Notes: a model not told the origin generated them from the letters alone. A stretch of 64,000 nt of DNA from Arthrospiribacter ruber (GCF_019343195.1 NZ_RPHB01000006.1:186001-250000), one strand, 5' to 3'; shown: positions 28,792 through 38,841, counted from the first letter of the stretch. A program made the numbers and translations.

Positions 28792-29139
28792 TTTTTTATA
28801 AAACTATCTAAAAGTTTGAATTATCACAATGTTTTCAAAAAAAAATCACAATAATTTCACTTGAAGATCAGGCAGTTGAAAACCTTTTCCCAATAGGAAA
28901 AATTGGCCTATTTTGGCCATAAAAGCACAAAATTCCATTCATAAATAAGCTACTTCGTCTACTTTCTACCAAACCTATGAAATGATGGAAAAAAGTGGGA
29001 GAAAATCCCAAATATTTTAACTTTTCACACCAAAACCGGTATGTCCTTATTCAAGTTAACCTACAATACATCCAATAAAAACCTTTCGTGGAACTTTAAT
29101 TTGACAAAGTCAATTTAACCTATCATTATTGTAGGCTAT
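28792..29139. other. Intergenic stretch between divergent mraZ and TlpA-like gene
   Basis: The full gap between mraZ and the next gene is 474 bases (28711-29184). Apart from the mraZ control region and a -7-like TAATTTTG at 29140-29147 before the lipoprotein gene, it is AT-rich with A and T runs and holds no convincing open frame, RNA gene or strong hairpin. Confidence 0.5.
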
Positions 29140-29184
29140 TAATTTTGTAGAATCGCCCTAAAACTTATATATAACAAGATTTTT

Positions 29185-30402
29185 ATGAAAAACCATTTGC
29201 TATTGGTATTCTGTATGCTTCTATTGGCATGTAGTAAAGAGGAGAAAAAAAAGTCAGTATTACAGGAAAAACACTTGGTCAAACTGGATATTTCTCCTGA
29301 TGAAATTCCATTTGAGCTCGTTTTTAAAAAAAGTGGGGAAAAGTGGTTTGCCGAAATATACAATGCTGAGGAGGTTTTGGAATATGATGAAGTAACTGTA
29401 AGTGATGACTCTGTAAAGATCACCTTGGGAATATTCGATGCAGACCTATTGGCGGCTATTACTGAGGACGGTTACCTTCAGGGAGCTTTTGTCAAAAATC
29501 ATTTACCTGACTATAGCGTCCCACTTTCCTCCACTAGACCGACAGGAAAGAGGTTCCCCGTCAGTGTAAAACCTGAAGTGGATTTTTCAGGTAGATGGAA
29601 AGTGGATTTCAGAAATGGAGATAACTCTTACGAGGCCATAGGAGTCTTTGAACAAATTGAAGATAAAATCAAAGGTACATTTTTGACCAAGCTTGGTGAT
29701 TATAGGTATTTGGAGGGAAATGTCAGCGGTAGAAAATTTTCCCTAAGCGCATTTGATGGAAGCCATGCCTACCTATTTACCGGGGAACTGGAAGAAAATG
29801 GCAAAATGACGGGTGAATTCAGAAGTGGACCAAATTACCGGGAGTCCTTTTCTGCCGAAAGAAATGAAACTTTCGAGCTTCCTGACGCCTATTCGCTTAG
29901 CTATCTAAAAGATGGCTATGACAAGCTGGACTTCAGTTTCCCAGACCTGGAAGGTAATCCGGTTTCTCTTTCGGACCCGAAATACAAGGACAAGGTTGTT
30001 CTGGTACAGCTATTTGGAACTTGGTGCCCGAATTGTATGGATGAAACCCGGTTTTTAGGCCCTTGGTATGATCGCAACAAAGACCGTGGTGTAGAAATAA
30101 TAGGACTGGCTTTTGAGTACAAGCCTGATTTTGAGTATGCAAGTAGTAGAGTCAAGAAGAGCAAGCAAAAGCTCAACGCCAACTACACCTTTTTGGTAGC
30201 CGGAGAAAGCAATAAAGAGAAAGCTTCTCAAGCATTACCTGCACTCAATCAAGTGGTGGCATTCCCAACCTTGATTTATATAGATAAAAAAGGAAAAGTA
30301 AGACACATTCATACTGGTTTCAATGGACCAGGTACAGGGTCGCATTATGAAAAATGGGTAGAAGACCACAACAAACTGGTAAATGAATTGCTTAAAGAAT
30401 AA
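29185..30402 (+). CDS. TlpA-like thiol-disulfide oxidoreductase lipoprotein
   Basis: A 405-residue lipoprotein: signal peptide ending LLLAC with lipidated Cys16, an N-terminal beta-rich region (about 30-235) of the kind seen in Bacteroidota TlpA proteins, and a thioredoxin-like domain (about 248-400). The redox motif is W280-CPNC (281-284), and a cis-Pro segment VVAFPTLIYID lies near 350. It probably reduces or exchanges disulfides of periplasmic or outer-membrane proteins; targets are unknown. Single gene with its own -7-like box (29140-29147) and a downstream hairpin. Confidence 0.88.
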   Translation: MKNHLLLVFCMLLLACSKEEKKKSVLQEKHLVKLDISPDEIPFELVFKKSGEKWFAEIYNAEEVLEYDEVTVSDDSVKITLGIFDADLLAAITEDGYLQGAFVKNHLPDYSVPLSSTRPTGKRFPVSVKPEVDFSGRWKVDFRNGDNSYEAIGVFEQIEDKIKGTFLTKLGDYRYLEGNVSGRKFSLSAFDGSHAYLFTGELEENGKMTGEFRSGPNYRESFSAERNETFELPDAYSLSYLKDGYDKLDFSFPDLEGNPVSLSDPKYKDKVVLVQLFGTWCPNCMDETRFLGPWYDRNKDRGVEIIGLAFEYKPDFEYASSRVKKSKQKLNANYTFLVAGESNKEKASQALPALNQVVAFPTLIYIDKKGKVRHIHTGFNGPGTGSHYEKWVEDHNKLVNELLKE

Positions 30403-30409
30403 AAAACCA

Positions 30410-30442
30410 AAAAGGCCCTTAATCGGACCTTTTATTTTTTCC
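30410..30442 (+). terminator. Terminator after TlpA-like gene, overlapping convergent gene end
   Basis: AAAAGGCCC pairs with GGACCTTTT with one mismatch around a 6-base loop, followed by TATTTTTT. It overlaps the stop codon of the convergent polyprenyl synthase at 30432, so the two genes share this region as terminator. Confidence 0.65.
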
Positions 30443-31406
30443 TCTCTATGGTATATCGGACCAGACCTTCCAGCGAATCCCTATAATCTGACTCAGGAAA
30501 TTCCCGAAGAATCTGAAGGGCATCTTCAAAATACTGCTTCATCACTTCAGTAGCATATTGTAGACCTCCGGAAGCCTTGACAAAATCAATGACTTCATTC
30601 ACAGATTTTTTATCTTCGTTTTTATTGCGAATCAGGTAAATGATCCTCTTTTTATCCAGCCATGATGCATTGTTCAAGGCATAGATAAGCGGCAGGGTCA
30701 TTTTTTTTTCTTTGATGTCAATCCCAACAGGCTTGCCGATTTCATCTTCACCATAGTCAAAAAGGTCGTCTTTGATCTGAAAAGCCATCCCCACTTTCTC
30801 ACCGAAATCACGCATTTTTTCTATGAGGTCTTTTTCAGCACCGGAAGTAGCCGCACCCACAGCACAACAGGAAGCAATAAGACTTGCTGTTTTCTGCCTG
30901 ATGATTTTGTAATACACTTCTTCGGTGATGTCAAGTTTTCTGGCTTTTGCTATCTGCAACAATTCTCCCTCGGACATTTCACGGACCGCCTGAGAGACTA
31001 TTCTCAATAGCTCAAAATCGCCATTATCCACACTCAGCAAAAGTCCACGGGAAAGGAGATAATCCCCTACCAATACCGCTATCTTATTTTTCCACAGGGC
31101 ATTGACTGAAAAAAAACCTCTACGGTAATTGGCATCATCCACCACATCATCGTGAACCAATGTGGCAGTATGCAATAGCTCGATCAAAGCAGCTCCACGA
31201 TAAGAAGATTCAGTAACTCCTCCACTTACACCAGCAGTCAAGAATACAAACATTGGACGCATCTGCTTTCCTTTGCGCTTCACTATGTAATTGGTGATGT
31301 GATCAAGCAATTTGACCTTACTTTTCATAAAGTCACGGAATTTTTTTTCAAATTCCGTCATTTCCGTAGCAATAGGTGCTTGTATCTGTTTGAGGTCAGG
31401 CTTCAT
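30432..31406 (-). CDS. All-trans polyprenyl diphosphate synthase
   Basis: Trans-isoprenyl diphosphate synthase that builds the side chain of menaquinone or a related quinone. The protein has the first Asp-rich motif DDVVDD (near 86-91 from this start) and the second DDLFDYGEDE (near 215), separated by the helical core. The start is placed at the Met encoded at 31406 (MKPDLKQIQAP); an upstream ATG at 31424 would add MCPNCF. Family members of this type often make octaprenyl or nonaprenyl diphosphate, but chain length cannot be read from the sequence. Confidence 0.92.
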   Translation of the reverse strand: MKPDLKQIQAPIATEMTEFEKKFRDFMKSKVKLLDHITNYIVKRKGKQMRPMFVFLTAGVSGGVTESSYRGAALIELLHTATLVHDDVVDDANYRRGFFSVNALWKNKIAVLVGDYLLSRGLLLSVDNGDFELLRIVSQAVREMSEGELLQIAKARKLDITEEVYYKIIRQKTASLIASCCAVGAATSGAEKDLIEKMRDFGEKVGMAFQIKDDLFDYGEDEIGKPVGIDIKEKKMTLPLIYALNNASWLDKKRIIYLIRNKNEDKKSVNEVIDFVKASGGLQYATEVMKQYFEDALQILREFPESDYRDSLEGLVRYTIERKK

Positions 31407-31629
31407 AAAACAATTCGGACACAATAATACGATGGATTCCCCCTAGGTCAAAACCCACGATCAATTATTACATAAACTAACAAGCTGCGGAAAAAAACGT
31501 TTGGACCCAGCACTGTTTCTTTTTGAAAATTAGATTCATCCCAAAACCCTCGACTCTTTTGGAAAGCTACATGAACCTTCACCTCACCTTTTTTATTATA
31601 TTTGTCTTTTATCCAAACTAGAAACACCC

Positions 31630-33330
31630 TTGGCTGAGACCTACATCAAACATAAATATGAGCCCATTTTGCCCCAAAAGGACGAATGGCCAGTGGTGAA
31701 GCTCAGTAAGAGCCGGAAGGAATTTGTCAAAACTGTCGCCGAAGCCAGTAAGCGATCAGTTCTTCAGATCACCAACAACAACATGGACCTGCTCAAAGAA
31801 GAGCTGGAAACCACTTTATACCGTGAAAAACTCCGTATCAAACAAAATCCTTGGGCCGTAGATCCTGATGATGATGAAGATTTTTGGAGAAAAGTAAGAT
31901 CAAGGCTAGTACAGCTCAGTGGAGACACCAGCCTCAACAAAACCCAGAAAAAGAAAAAATATGTAGAAATTCTGGATGACATCACCATGCGATACGCAGA
32001 GGAGATTGCCAGTAATTTCATTCATTCGCACTACAAACTGACCAGAAGGATAGTCACCTACGGTTTTTCAAGACTTTTGAATGCAGCAAGGGTCAAAGGA
32101 TTCAAATCTATCTTCAGCAACCAGTACACCCTTCAGGACAAAATCCAGATTGTAGGTGAAACAGACCAAATAAGGGACTTGGCATGCAAAGGTACCATCG
32201 TCATGGTTCCGACCCATTTCTCCAATTTGGATAGCATTTTGATTGGATGGATCATATCCGTCTTAGGACTACCACCTTTTATATATGGAGCGGGGCTCAA
32301 CCTTTTCAATATTGGCATTTTTGCTTATTTCATGAATGCCCTCGGTGCTTACAAAGTAGACCGGAGGAAAAAAAACCTCCCTTATCTGGAAACACTGAAG
32401 ACTTATTCTGCAGAAGCAATACAGTTTGGGGTACACAGTTTGTTTTTCCCAGGAGGTACCCGTAGCAGGTCTGGAATGATTGAGAAAAAACTCAAACTAG
32501 GACTTTTGAGCACGGCTGTAGAAGCCCAGCGGGCCAATTTTCAAAAAGGAATAAAAGGGATAGAAGGGAAAGTGTTTATCGTTCCTGTCACCATCAATTA
32601 TCATTTTGTATTGGAGGCTCCAAGCCTGATCAAAGAACACCTCTCATTAACCGGCCAGGAAAGATATTATAAAGAGTCTGATGAATTTTCGACTTCATAT
32701 AAAATCTCCAAGTTTTTGGTCAAGTTCTTTACCAAGGGCTCGGATATTTCTGTGTCTATAGGCAAGGCCATGGATGTTCTCGGCAATTACATCGATGCTG
32801 ATGGGAACAGTCTTGACAAACATGGACGGGTCATCAATACCCGTGATTACTTCATGGCCAATGGAAAAGTCAATGTAGATGTACAAAGGGAGGAAGAATA
32901 CACCCACCATTTGGGCAAAAGAATAGTGGAGGAATTCCACAAAATAAACAGGATTTTCAGTTCACACTTTGTGGCATTTGTTGCTTTTCAAATGATCAAA
33001 AGGGAAAATAAAAAACTTGACCTCTATAGCCTTTTGAGATTACCTGAGGAAGATATAGAAATCTCTTACGAGGACTTCAAGTCAACCTGCACTGGCCTTT
33101 TGGACAAAATCAAAGATCTTGCCTCCGATGGAAAAGTGCAGATAGCCCCTCATATGAGAGAGAGCATCGATCAGATCATAGATCATGGCTTGGCCAATGT
33201 AGGAATGTACCATGCCAAGCGCCCTCTTGTAAAGAACGAATCCGGAAACATCGTCACTCAGGACATGTCTCTTTTGTATTTTTATCACAACAGACTGGTA
33301 GGCTATGAGCTCGAAAAGCAATTTAAGTGA
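31630..33330 (+). CDS. PlsB-like glycerol-3-phosphate/1-acyl-glycerol acyltransferase
   Basis: Membrane-associated acyltransferase of the PlsC/PlsB superfamily. In its 566 residues the catalytic HxxxxD is H196-FSNL-D201 within VPTHFSNLDS, and the substrate motif FPGGTRSRSG (273-282) resembles the glycerol-3-phosphate acyltransferase (PlsB) version more than the PlsC EGTRS form. Large N-terminal (1-180) and C-terminal (400-566) helical regions surround the domain. It overlaps gpsA, which makes glycerol 3-phosphate, fitting a role in the first acylation step of phospholipid synthesis. The start is a TTG; a -7-like TATATTTG sits at 31597-31604. The step (sn-1 acylation) is inferred. Confidence 0.86.
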   Translation: MAETYIKHKYEPILPQKDEWPVVKLSKSRKEFVKTVAEASKRSVLQITNNNMDLLKEELETTLYREKLRIKQNPWAVDPDDDEDFWRKVRSRLVQLSGDTSLNKTQKKKKYVEILDDITMRYAEEIASNFIHSHYKLTRRIVTYGFSRLLNAARVKGFKSIFSNQYTLQDKIQIVGETDQIRDLACKGTIVMVPTHFSNLDSILIGWIISVLGLPPFIYGAGLNLFNIGIFAYFMNALGAYKVDRRKKNLPYLETLKTYSAEAIQFGVHSLFFPGGTRSRSGMIEKKLKLGLLSTAVEAQRANFQKGIKGIEGKVFIVPVTINYHFVLEAPSLIKEHLSLTGQERYYKESDEFSTSYKISKFLVKFFTKGSDISVSIGKAMDVLGNYIDADGNSLDKHGRVINTRDYFMANGKVNVDVQREEEYTHHLGKRIVEEFHKINRIFSSHFVAFVAFQMIKRENKKLDLYSLLRLPEEDIEISYEDFKSTCTGLLDKIKDLASDGKVQIAPHMRESIDQIIDHGLANVGMYHAKRPLVKNESGNIVTQDMSLLYFYHNRLVGYELEKQFK

Positions 33331-34363
33331 AAAATCCATAGGTGTAGTAGGTATGGGTAGCTTTGGAACTGCCATAGCCAATATCCTTGCTAGCAAAAAC
33401 AAAGTCATTGCCTATGCGCGAAGGATGGAAATAGTAGATGAGATCAATACCAAACACAGTGTGGAGGGTCTGAAAATACATGAAAGCATAGAAGGTACCC
33501 ATGATCCAGAATACCTTTGTAAATCCTGCGACACCATATTCCTGATGGTTCCTTCTGCGGCATTTATGGAAGTGGTAAGGGCATTTTCACCATTTCTCTA
33601 CCCCTATCACATGGTCATCCATGGCACAAAAGGACTTTGCCTCAATCTCCCTTCCAACAAATCTCTGGATGAAGTAGGGAAAATAAGCAGAAAAAATATA
33701 CTTACAATGAGTGAGGTCATCCTACAGGAAACCGTGGTCATCCGAGTGGGCTGCCTTGCCGGCCCCAATTTGGCCAGAGAACTGTATGCCAGTCAGCCTG
33801 CCGCAACTGTGGTGGCTAGCCGGTTTAATGAAGTGATTATGGAAGGACAACGTCTCCTCCGCAATGACAAATTTCAGGTATATGGAAACTCTGATATTGT
33901 GGGAGTAGAACTTAGTGGAGTATTGAAGAATATCATCGCCATTGCTGCAGGAGCTTTGGCGGGATTGGGTTTGGGAGAAAATGCAAAAGGACTCTTGATA
34001 TCAAGAGGAATGGTGGAGCTGGTTTACTTAGGCAATGCTCTTGGAGGAAGCCTGAAATCATTTATTGGCCTTGCAGGGATAGGAGACCTGGTCACGACAT
34101 GTAATTCTACACTCTCCAGGAATTACACTGTCGGCTATCGTTTAGCTCAAGGAGAAAAACTTACTGACATCCTGAATTCCATGGAAGAGGTAGCTGAAGG
34201 CATCAATACGGTCAGGTTGATGAAAGCATTTGTGGAAGGCACAGGAATGAGGGCACCGATCACAGAAAACCTCTATAAAGTATTGTTTGAAGACCTGAAA
34301 ATAGAAGAGGCTTTACAGTATTTGATGAAATATCCATTTAGTGTGGATGTGGACTTTTTATAA
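33305..34363 (+). CDS. gpsA: NAD(P)-dependent glycerol-3-phosphate dehydrogenase
   Basis: Reduces dihydroxyacetone phosphate to sn-glycerol 3-phosphate for phospholipid synthesis. The 352 residues start with a Rossmann loop GVVGMGSFGTAIA (13-25), followed by GPNLARELYASQPAA (near 155), the catalytic-lysine helix ELSGVLKNIIAIAAG (near 200) and the GLAGIGDLVTTCNS segment (near 257). The first 26 bases overlap the acyltransferase gene, so product and consumer of glycerol 3-phosphate are translationally linked. Certain. Confidence 0.96.
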   Translation: MSSKSNLSEKSIGVVGMGSFGTAIANILASKNKVIAYARRMEIVDEINTKHSVEGLKIHESIEGTHDPEYLCKSCDTIFLMVPSAAFMEVVRAFSPFLYPYHMVIHGTKGLCLNLPSNKSLDEVGKISRKNILTMSEVILQETVVIRVGCLAGPNLARELYASQPAATVVASRFNEVIMEGQRLLRNDKFQVYGNSDIVGVELSGVLKNIIAIAAGALAGLGLGENAKGLLISRGMVELVYLGNALGGSLKSFIGLAGIGDLVTTCNSTLSRNYTVGYRLAQGEKLTDILNSMEEVAEGINTVRLMKAFVEGTGMRAPITENLYKVLFEDLKIEEALQYLMKYPFSVDVDFL

Positions 34364-34410
34364 TTATCATGAAAAAAGCTATTTGACATCGTCGCCAATA
34401 ATAATAGATT

Positions 34411-35715
34411 TTGAAAGCTTCAGACAAACTACTTAAAAGGGGAATTAAGCGTTGGGACCTGGTCTTTCTCATCATCAATTCTGTGATCGGTGCGGGGATT
34501 TTCGCTTTACCTGCCAAAGTATTTGCCTTATCTGGGGTTTATTCTATATTGGCTTTTTTGGCCTGTGCCTTGGTCATGATGGTGTTAATACTCGTCTTTG
34601 CGGAGGTAAGTTCCAGGTTTGAGCAGACAGGAGGACCTTACCTGTATACGCTGAAAGCTTTTGGCCCTGTTCCTGCCTTCGTAATCGGGTGGCTTTTGAT
34701 GCTCACCCGCCTTTTTAGCTATGCTACCTTGATCAATCTTATGGTACTGTATCTTTCCTTTTTTTCTGAGGCATTCAGTCAGCCTGAGGTAAGGATAGGG
34801 ATGATATTGCTAATAACGTCACTCATCGCTTTTGTCAATTGGATAGGGGTAAAAAACACCGCTCAGATCAGCAACATCCTTACCGTGGCGAAATTATTTC
34901 CATTGGCAGTTTTTATTGGTGTGGGGTTATTTTTCATTGATTTTGACCTGATCGAGCCTGGGCCTTTGCCCAGTATGGAAGATTTTTCGGCTTCTACACT
35001 TTTGTTGATTTTCGCCTTTGGAGGATTTGAGGCAGGTTTGGTCAACAGTGGTGAAATAGTCAATCCCCGGAAAAACCTTCCTTTTGGCCTGATCACCGCC
35101 GCTGCTATCATTGCAGGTTTTTATATCATGATACAAGTGGTATCGATCGGAACTTTACCTGACCTTGCAAGTTCTGACAAGCCCCTCGCGGATGCAGCGA
35201 CAGGCTTTATGGGTTGGTATGGAGGCATGTTCATCACCATTGGCGCAGTAATTTCCATCATGGGCACTTTGAATGTACAGATACTGAGTGGATCCAGATT
35301 ACCTTATGCATTGAGTCTGGAAAATCAACTGCCCAAACTATTTGGAAAAGTACATCCCCGCTTTGCCACACCTTTTATTTCTATTGCCTTTTTTGCAAGC
35401 CTTACTGCCTTTGTAGCAATCGTTTGGGGCTTTATGAGTTCACTGGCTGTTTCGGTTATTTCCAGGTTAATTCTATATGGAGTTGTATCAGGAGCTTTGA
35501 TTAAACTGAGGAAAAGTCAAGCAAAAACCGATTATTTCAAAATTCCTTATGGAAACTTCCTGGCAATTGCAGGGATTTTGGCTACTATTTGGTTATTGTC
35601 CGGAAGTCAGTCAGAAGAAATATGGGACACCGTGATTTGGACAGGTCTGGGTTTGGGAATTTTTGCCATCCACAGGATTTTTTCCAAGTACAAAAATAGC
35701 AATGAGGAAAATTAG
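34411..35715 (+). CDS. APC-family amino acid permease
   Basis: A 434-residue secondary transporter with about twelve hydrophobic segments. The start of TM1 shows the family motif NSVIGAGIFALPAK (23-36), and the region EVSSRFEQTGGPYLYTLKAFGP (near 66-87) is the conserved loop after TM2. The substrate is unknown; amino acids or polyamines are likely. The start codon is a TTG at 34411, required to keep TM1, although this TTG also forms the end of a -7-like sequence (TAGATTTTG, 34405-34413), so the exact start is uncertain. Lies 47 bases after gpsA. Confidence 0.86.
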   Translation: MKASDKLLKRGIKRWDLVFLIINSVIGAGIFALPAKVFALSGVYSILAFLACALVMMVLILVFAEVSSRFEQTGGPYLYTLKAFGPVPAFVIGWLLMLTRLFSYATLINLMVLYLSFFSEAFSQPEVRIGMILLITSLIAFVNWIGVKNTAQISNILTVAKLFPLAVFIGVGLFFIDFDLIEPGPLPSMEDFSASTLLLIFAFGGFEAGLVNSGEIVNPRKNLPFGLITAAAIIAGFYIMIQVVSIGTLPDLASSDKPLADAATGFMGWYGGMFITIGAVISIMGTLNVQILSGSRLPYALSLENQLPKLFGKVHPRFATPFISIAFFASLTAFVAIVWGFMSSLAVSVISRLILYGVVSGALIKLRKSQAKTDYFKIPYGNFLAIAGILATIWLLSGSQSEEIWDTVIWTGLGLGIFAIHRIFSKYKNSNEEN

Positions 35716-35755
35716 ATAGGTTTTATTAGCTTTAGGTACAAGCGTTTGAAAACCT

Positions 35756-36712
35756 ATGATTTACCCAAAAGCCCTTCACCCCTTCCTTTTCATTTTGCCT
35801 CTGGCATTATTCTTTTCCCATTTTTTATGCTTCTCAGCCTTCGCCCAAAAACAAAAAGTATGGCTGGACTCTGACACAGGAAATGAAATTGACGACCTGT
35901 ATGCTATCGTCCGCCTACTTAAAGATCCATCGGTGGAGGTGGTAGGTCTAAGTTCTGCCCATTTCAACAATCCTGACTTATTGGTGTTTGAAAAATGGAA
36001 TCACTATGATACCAAAGGGCTTAACACATTAGAGGACTCCCAAAGGCTCAATGAACTGATTCTTAACACCATGGGGTTGACCCAAATACCACACCCAAAA
36101 GGAGCAGACAGACAAATAGGCCGTGCTTGGGGCGGTAACGAACCTAGGGACTCACCCGCAGCACAGCAAATCATCCAATTGGCAAATTCTCTTCCTGAAG
36201 GCGAAAAACTGGACGTACTGACCTTAGGCGCCTTGACCAATATTGCCTCGGCAGTGATATTGGATCCCGAAATCATTCCTAAAATCAGGATTTACTCACT
36301 TGGAGCCAAATACAATCAGCAAACCAGAGCCTGGAGCAAGAATGAATTTAATATCAGAAATGATCTTAATGCATTTGATTACCTACTGGATTTGAAAAAT
36401 CTGGATTTTACTGTCATGCCAGTGGATACCGCACTTCCTCTCAAATTTGATAGAGAGGATACCTTTAAGAAAACAGATGATTCCATCCCGCTAGAAAAAA
36501 TTCTCTCAGATAGATGGCGTGAACATGCTACCAATGACAAAACAAGAGTAATGTGGGACCTTGCATTGGTTCAGGCTTATCTTCTCCCACATTTATCAGA
36601 AACGCTTATGGTCAATAGCCCCAGTGAAAACAAATCATTTACGGTCAAGATTTTTTCCAAAATAGATGAAAAGGCCCTGATAGACGATTTCTGGACTACT
36701 TTAAGAAAATGA
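35756..36712 (+). CDS. Secreted nucleoside hydrolase (IunH family)
   Basis: Hydrolyses the N-glycosidic bond of ribonucleosides, probably in the periplasm. A signal peptide ends at about SAFA (27-30). The calcium-binding motif D38-SD40-TGNEI-DD46 opens the mature protein, and a second acidic site lies in FNIRNDLNAFDYLL (near 200-213). The 318-residue length fits. The stop overlaps the start of the PQQ dehydrogenase by four bases (ATGA), so the two are coupled. Family members without a sugar partner may act on inosine/uridine; specificity is unknown. Confidence 0.87.
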   Translation: MIYPKALHPFLFILPLALFFSHFLCFSAFAQKQKVWLDSDTGNEIDDLYAIVRLLKDPSVEVVGLSSAHFNNPDLLVFEKWNHYDTKGLNTLEDSQRLNELILNTMGLTQIPHPKGADRQIGRAWGGNEPRDSPAAQQIIQLANSLPEGEKLDVLTLGALTNIASAVILDPEIIPKIRIYSLGAKYNQQTRAWSKNEFNIRNDLNAFDYLLDLKNLDFTVMPVDTALPLKFDREDTFKKTDDSIPLEKILSDRWREHATNDKTRVMWDLALVQAYLLPHLSETLMVNSPSENKSFTVKIFSKIDEKALIDDFWTTLRK

Positions 36713-38841
36713 TGATGAAAAGATCGCATATTGCTTTGGTCATGGCTGCAGTATATTTGATGGCCTGCCGTTCTGAAAATACTTTTGAACTCCCTGACTA
36801 CTCCCAATGGCAGCATGTAGGAGGCACCTGGGATGCTGCCCGCTATTCTTCGCTAAGTCAGATCAGCAAAGAAAATGTCAAAAACCTGGAAGTTGCCTGG
36901 ACCTATAATACCGGAGATGCGACAGAGCGAAGTCAGATTCAGACCCAACCCATCGTAGTGGGGAATATCCTATATGGTGTAAGTCCCCAGCTGAACGTTT
37001 TTGCCCTTCAGGCCCATACCGGAAAACCTATTTGGCGGTTCAATCCATTTCAGGTTTTGGGAGGGGAAAACTCATGGGCAGGTCTCAACAGAGGGCTTAC
37101 TTATTGGGAAAGTGGAAATGACAGAAGAATATTTACATCAGCCAGCAATTTTCTAATTGCATTAGATGCTGACACAGGTTTACCCATTGAGTCATTCGGA
37201 GAAAATGGAATGGTAGATCTCAAAAAAGATCTGGACACAGATCTTGAGGATTTTTTATTGGTAAGCAACAGCCCGGGGGTAATTTATGAAGACAAAATTA
37301 TCATGGGAATGCGGCTATCTGAAGGGCTAGATGCGGCGCCTGGCCATATCCGAGCCTATAATGTCCGAACAGGAGAAAGGGAGTGGATTTTTCATACCAT
37401 ACCACATCCTGGTGAATATGGCCATGACACATGGGATAAGGAGCACTGGGAGCAAATCGGAGGAGCTAACAACTGGGCAGGCATGACGGTAGACCAGCAA
37501 AGAGGAATAGTATACGTCCCAACTGGATCAGCTACTTATGACTTTTGGGGCGGATATCGTCACGGGGAAAATCTCTTCGCCAATACTTTATTGGCCTTGG
37601 ATGCCAATACCGGAGAAAGAATCTGGCATTTTCAGGGTGTCCACCATGACATTTGGGACAGGGACTTCCCTTCCATGCCCAATCTGATACGTATCAAAAA
37701 AGACGGAAATTGGGTTGATGCTGTGGCACAAACCTCCAAACAAGGGTTTGTATTTGTATTTGACAGGGAAAATGGTGAACCGATCTGGCCCATAGAGGAA
37801 AGAGTAGTGCCACAATCCACACTTCAAGGTGAAAAAAGCTGGCCAGCCCAACCTCACCCTACCTTACCCGAACCATTTATGCGGTTGTCTTATACAGACG
37901 ACAAGATCCTCAATTTGACTCCGGAATGGGAAAAAGATATTCGGCTAAAATTGGAAAACGCAAAATACGGAAATATGTGGGAGCCTCCTAGTGACGAACA
38001 CAGTATTGTACTGTTTCCCGGAATGGACGGAGGCGCAGAATGGGGAGGCTCCTCTTTTGACCCACTTACCCAAACCCTCTATGTAAATGCCAATGAAGTC
38101 CCTTGGCTTATCAAAATGAAACTCAATCCAGACTATGATAATATTGGTCAAAAAGTATATGTCAACTATTGTGGCAATTGCCACGGAATAGATGGAAAAG
38201 GCAATCCTCCTGCTTTCCCTTCATTGGAAAATTTGCATCAAAAATATAACTGGAAAAGCCTGGACACCATCATCAAAAACGGAAAAGGAGCCATGCCCGC
38301 ATTTTCTCATATTTCGGATTCAGACAGAAAGTTATTGACTGACTACCTTTTGGGAAATGAAAGAATAGCTGAGCAGGACAAAAAGGAATTGGAAGGCGGT
38401 GTTGAGCAGCTTTTTCCACAGTACTACATGGAAGGGTATACCCGTCTTCTGACGGAGGATGGGTATCCCGGCATCAATCCGCCTTGGGGTACCCTGACAG
38501 CTATTGACATGAATACCGGGAAGATCAAATGGCAATCCGTTTTGGGAGAGTTTGAGGAATTGACGAAAAAGGGATTAGAACCTACTGGCACAGAAAACTA
38601 TGGAGGACCGGTCACCACTGCCGGAGGGCTGGTGTTCATTGCAGCTACCAAAGATGAAAAGATCAGGGCATTTGATAAGGATTCGGGCAAAGTCTTATGG
38701 GAAGCCAGCCTCCCGGCGGCAGGACATGCCACCCCGGCAGTATTTGAAGTAAATGGCAAACAATATGTGGTCATTGCCTGTGGTGGTGGTAAAGGCACCA
38801 AATCCGGTGATGCCTATGTAGCTTTTGCTTTGCCTGATTGA
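36709..38841 (+). CDS. PQQ-dependent dehydrogenase lipoprotein with cytochrome c domain
   Basis: A 710-residue quinoprotein. A lipoprotein signal ends at Cys20 (YLMAC). The bulk is an eight-bladed beta propeller of the PQQ alcohol/glucose dehydrogenase type, with tryptophan-docking segments such as TGERIWHFQGVHHDIWDRDFPS (near 300) and GGPVTTAGGLVFIAATKDEKIRAFD (near 630). A cytochrome c domain is inserted near residues 480-560 with heme site C488-GNC-H492. Such enzymes oxidise sugars or alcohols in the periplasm and pass electrons through the heme to the respiratory chain. No PQQ synthesis genes are in the window. Substrate unknown; coupling with a nucleoside hydrolase suggests, weakly, a sugar product. 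Confidence 0.88.
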   Translation: MMMKRSHIALVMAAVYLMACRSENTFELPDYSQWQHVGGTWDAARYSSLSQISKENVKNLEVAWTYNTGDATERSQIQTQPIVVGNILYGVSPQLNVFALQAHTGKPIWRFNPFQVLGGENSWAGLNRGLTYWESGNDRRIFTSASNFLIALDADTGLPIESFGENGMVDLKKDLDTDLEDFLLVSNSPGVIYEDKIIMGMRLSEGLDAAPGHIRAYNVRTGEREWIFHTIPHPGEYGHDTWDKEHWEQIGGANNWAGMTVDQQRGIVYVPTGSATYDFWGGYRHGENLFANTLLALDANTGERIWHFQGVHHDIWDRDFPSMPNLIRIKKDGNWVDAVAQTSKQGFVFVFDRENGEPIWPIEERVVPQSTLQGEKSWPAQPHPTLPEPFMRLSYTDDKILNLTPEWEKDIRLKLENAKYGNMWEPPSDEHSIVLFPGMDGGAEWGGSSFDPLTQTLYVNANEVPWLIKMKLNPDYDNIGQKVYVNYCGNCHGIDGKGNPPAFPSLENLHQKYNWKSLDTIIKNGKGAMPAFSHISDSDRKLLTDYLLGNERIAEQDKKELEGGVEQLFPQYYMEGYTRLLTEDGYPGINPPWGTLTAIDMNTGKIKWQSVLGEFEELTKKGLEPTGTENYGGPVTTAGGLVFIAATKDEKIRAFDKDSGKVLWEASLPAAGHATPAVFEVNGKQYVVIACGGGKGTKSGDAYVAFALPD

